Source of the DNA: Desulfurococcales archaeon
GTDB lineage: Archaea > Thermoproteota > Thermoprotei_A > Sulfolobales > NBVN01
DNA: 5,380 bases
Assembly: GCA_021163585.1 (NCBI GenBank)
Contig: JAGGTW010000101.1
Coordinates: forward strand, 1-5,380
Direction of reading: 5' to 3'
Positions 5,367 to 5,380 of this stretch are shown piece after piece. The stretch's first letter is position 1. Each line of letters begins with the position of its first letter. Under the pieces are notes generated by a model that was not told the DNA's origin, ran no database searches, and saw nothing but the letters and a program-made list of their open reading frames with translations. The position numbers and the translations under genes are program-made.

Positions 5367-5380
5367 ATTGGTTCGAGTGC

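Noticed and set aside
5366..5380. Possible tRNA T-arm at the right edge (GGTTCGAGTGC)
   Set aside because: The loop-like motif lacks a matching 5-bp stem within the visible bases, and the sequence ends before it can be tested.

Overview
The window reads as ordinary chromosomal DNA from a hyperthermophilic archaeon, most likely a crenarchaeon (Thermoproteota) of the Desulfurococcales/Aeropyrum type. Supporting signs are AT-rich TATA boxes close to the starts, GGTG-type ribosome binding sites, GTG starts, heavy use of AGG/AGA and ATA codons, a tRNA with an intron at position 37/38, and a glyoxylate reductase that closely resembles the Aeropyrum enzyme as I remember it. The species assignment is inference.

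Layout. The left half is on the + strand. It holds the 3' part of a membrane M48 zinc protease (HtpX-like, its true start lying outside the window), then a D-2-hydroxyacid dehydrogenase of the glyoxylate/hydroxypyruvate reductase type (gyaR), then a class I PLP-dependent aminotransferase. The right half is on the - strand. Reading in from the right edge, it holds an 83-residue ribbon-helix-helix (RHH) protein, a MeaB/ArgK-type GTPase with altered motifs, a proline tRNA (anticodon CGG) with a 21-nt intron, and a 58-residue RHH protein too short for usual ORF cut-offs. The two halves converge on a gene-free stretch of about 200 bases (3314-3521) that carries a T-rich terminator, a small hairpin and a nested pair of perfect inverted repeats that may be a small RNA or a protein-binding site.

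Gene organisation. Every protein gene whose upstream region is visible has its own TATA-like box centred 35.5-37.5 bases before the start codon, usually followed by a GGTG-type ribosome binding site. These therefore look like single-gene transcription units with leaders of about 10-12 bases rather than operons. The same geometry supports choosing GTG 991 over GTG 982 as the gyaR start.

Function. The dehydrogenase and the aminotransferase could cooperate in glyoxylate, hydroxypyruvate, serine or glycine interconversion, but the aminotransferase substrate cannot be read from sequence. The MeaB-like GTPase usually serves a B12-dependent acyl-CoA mutase; none is present here. I found no CRISPR array, insertion sequence, prophage or obvious defence system. 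The points most worth a second look are the unannotated 58-residue RHH gene, the nested inverted repeat, and the altered GTPase motifs.
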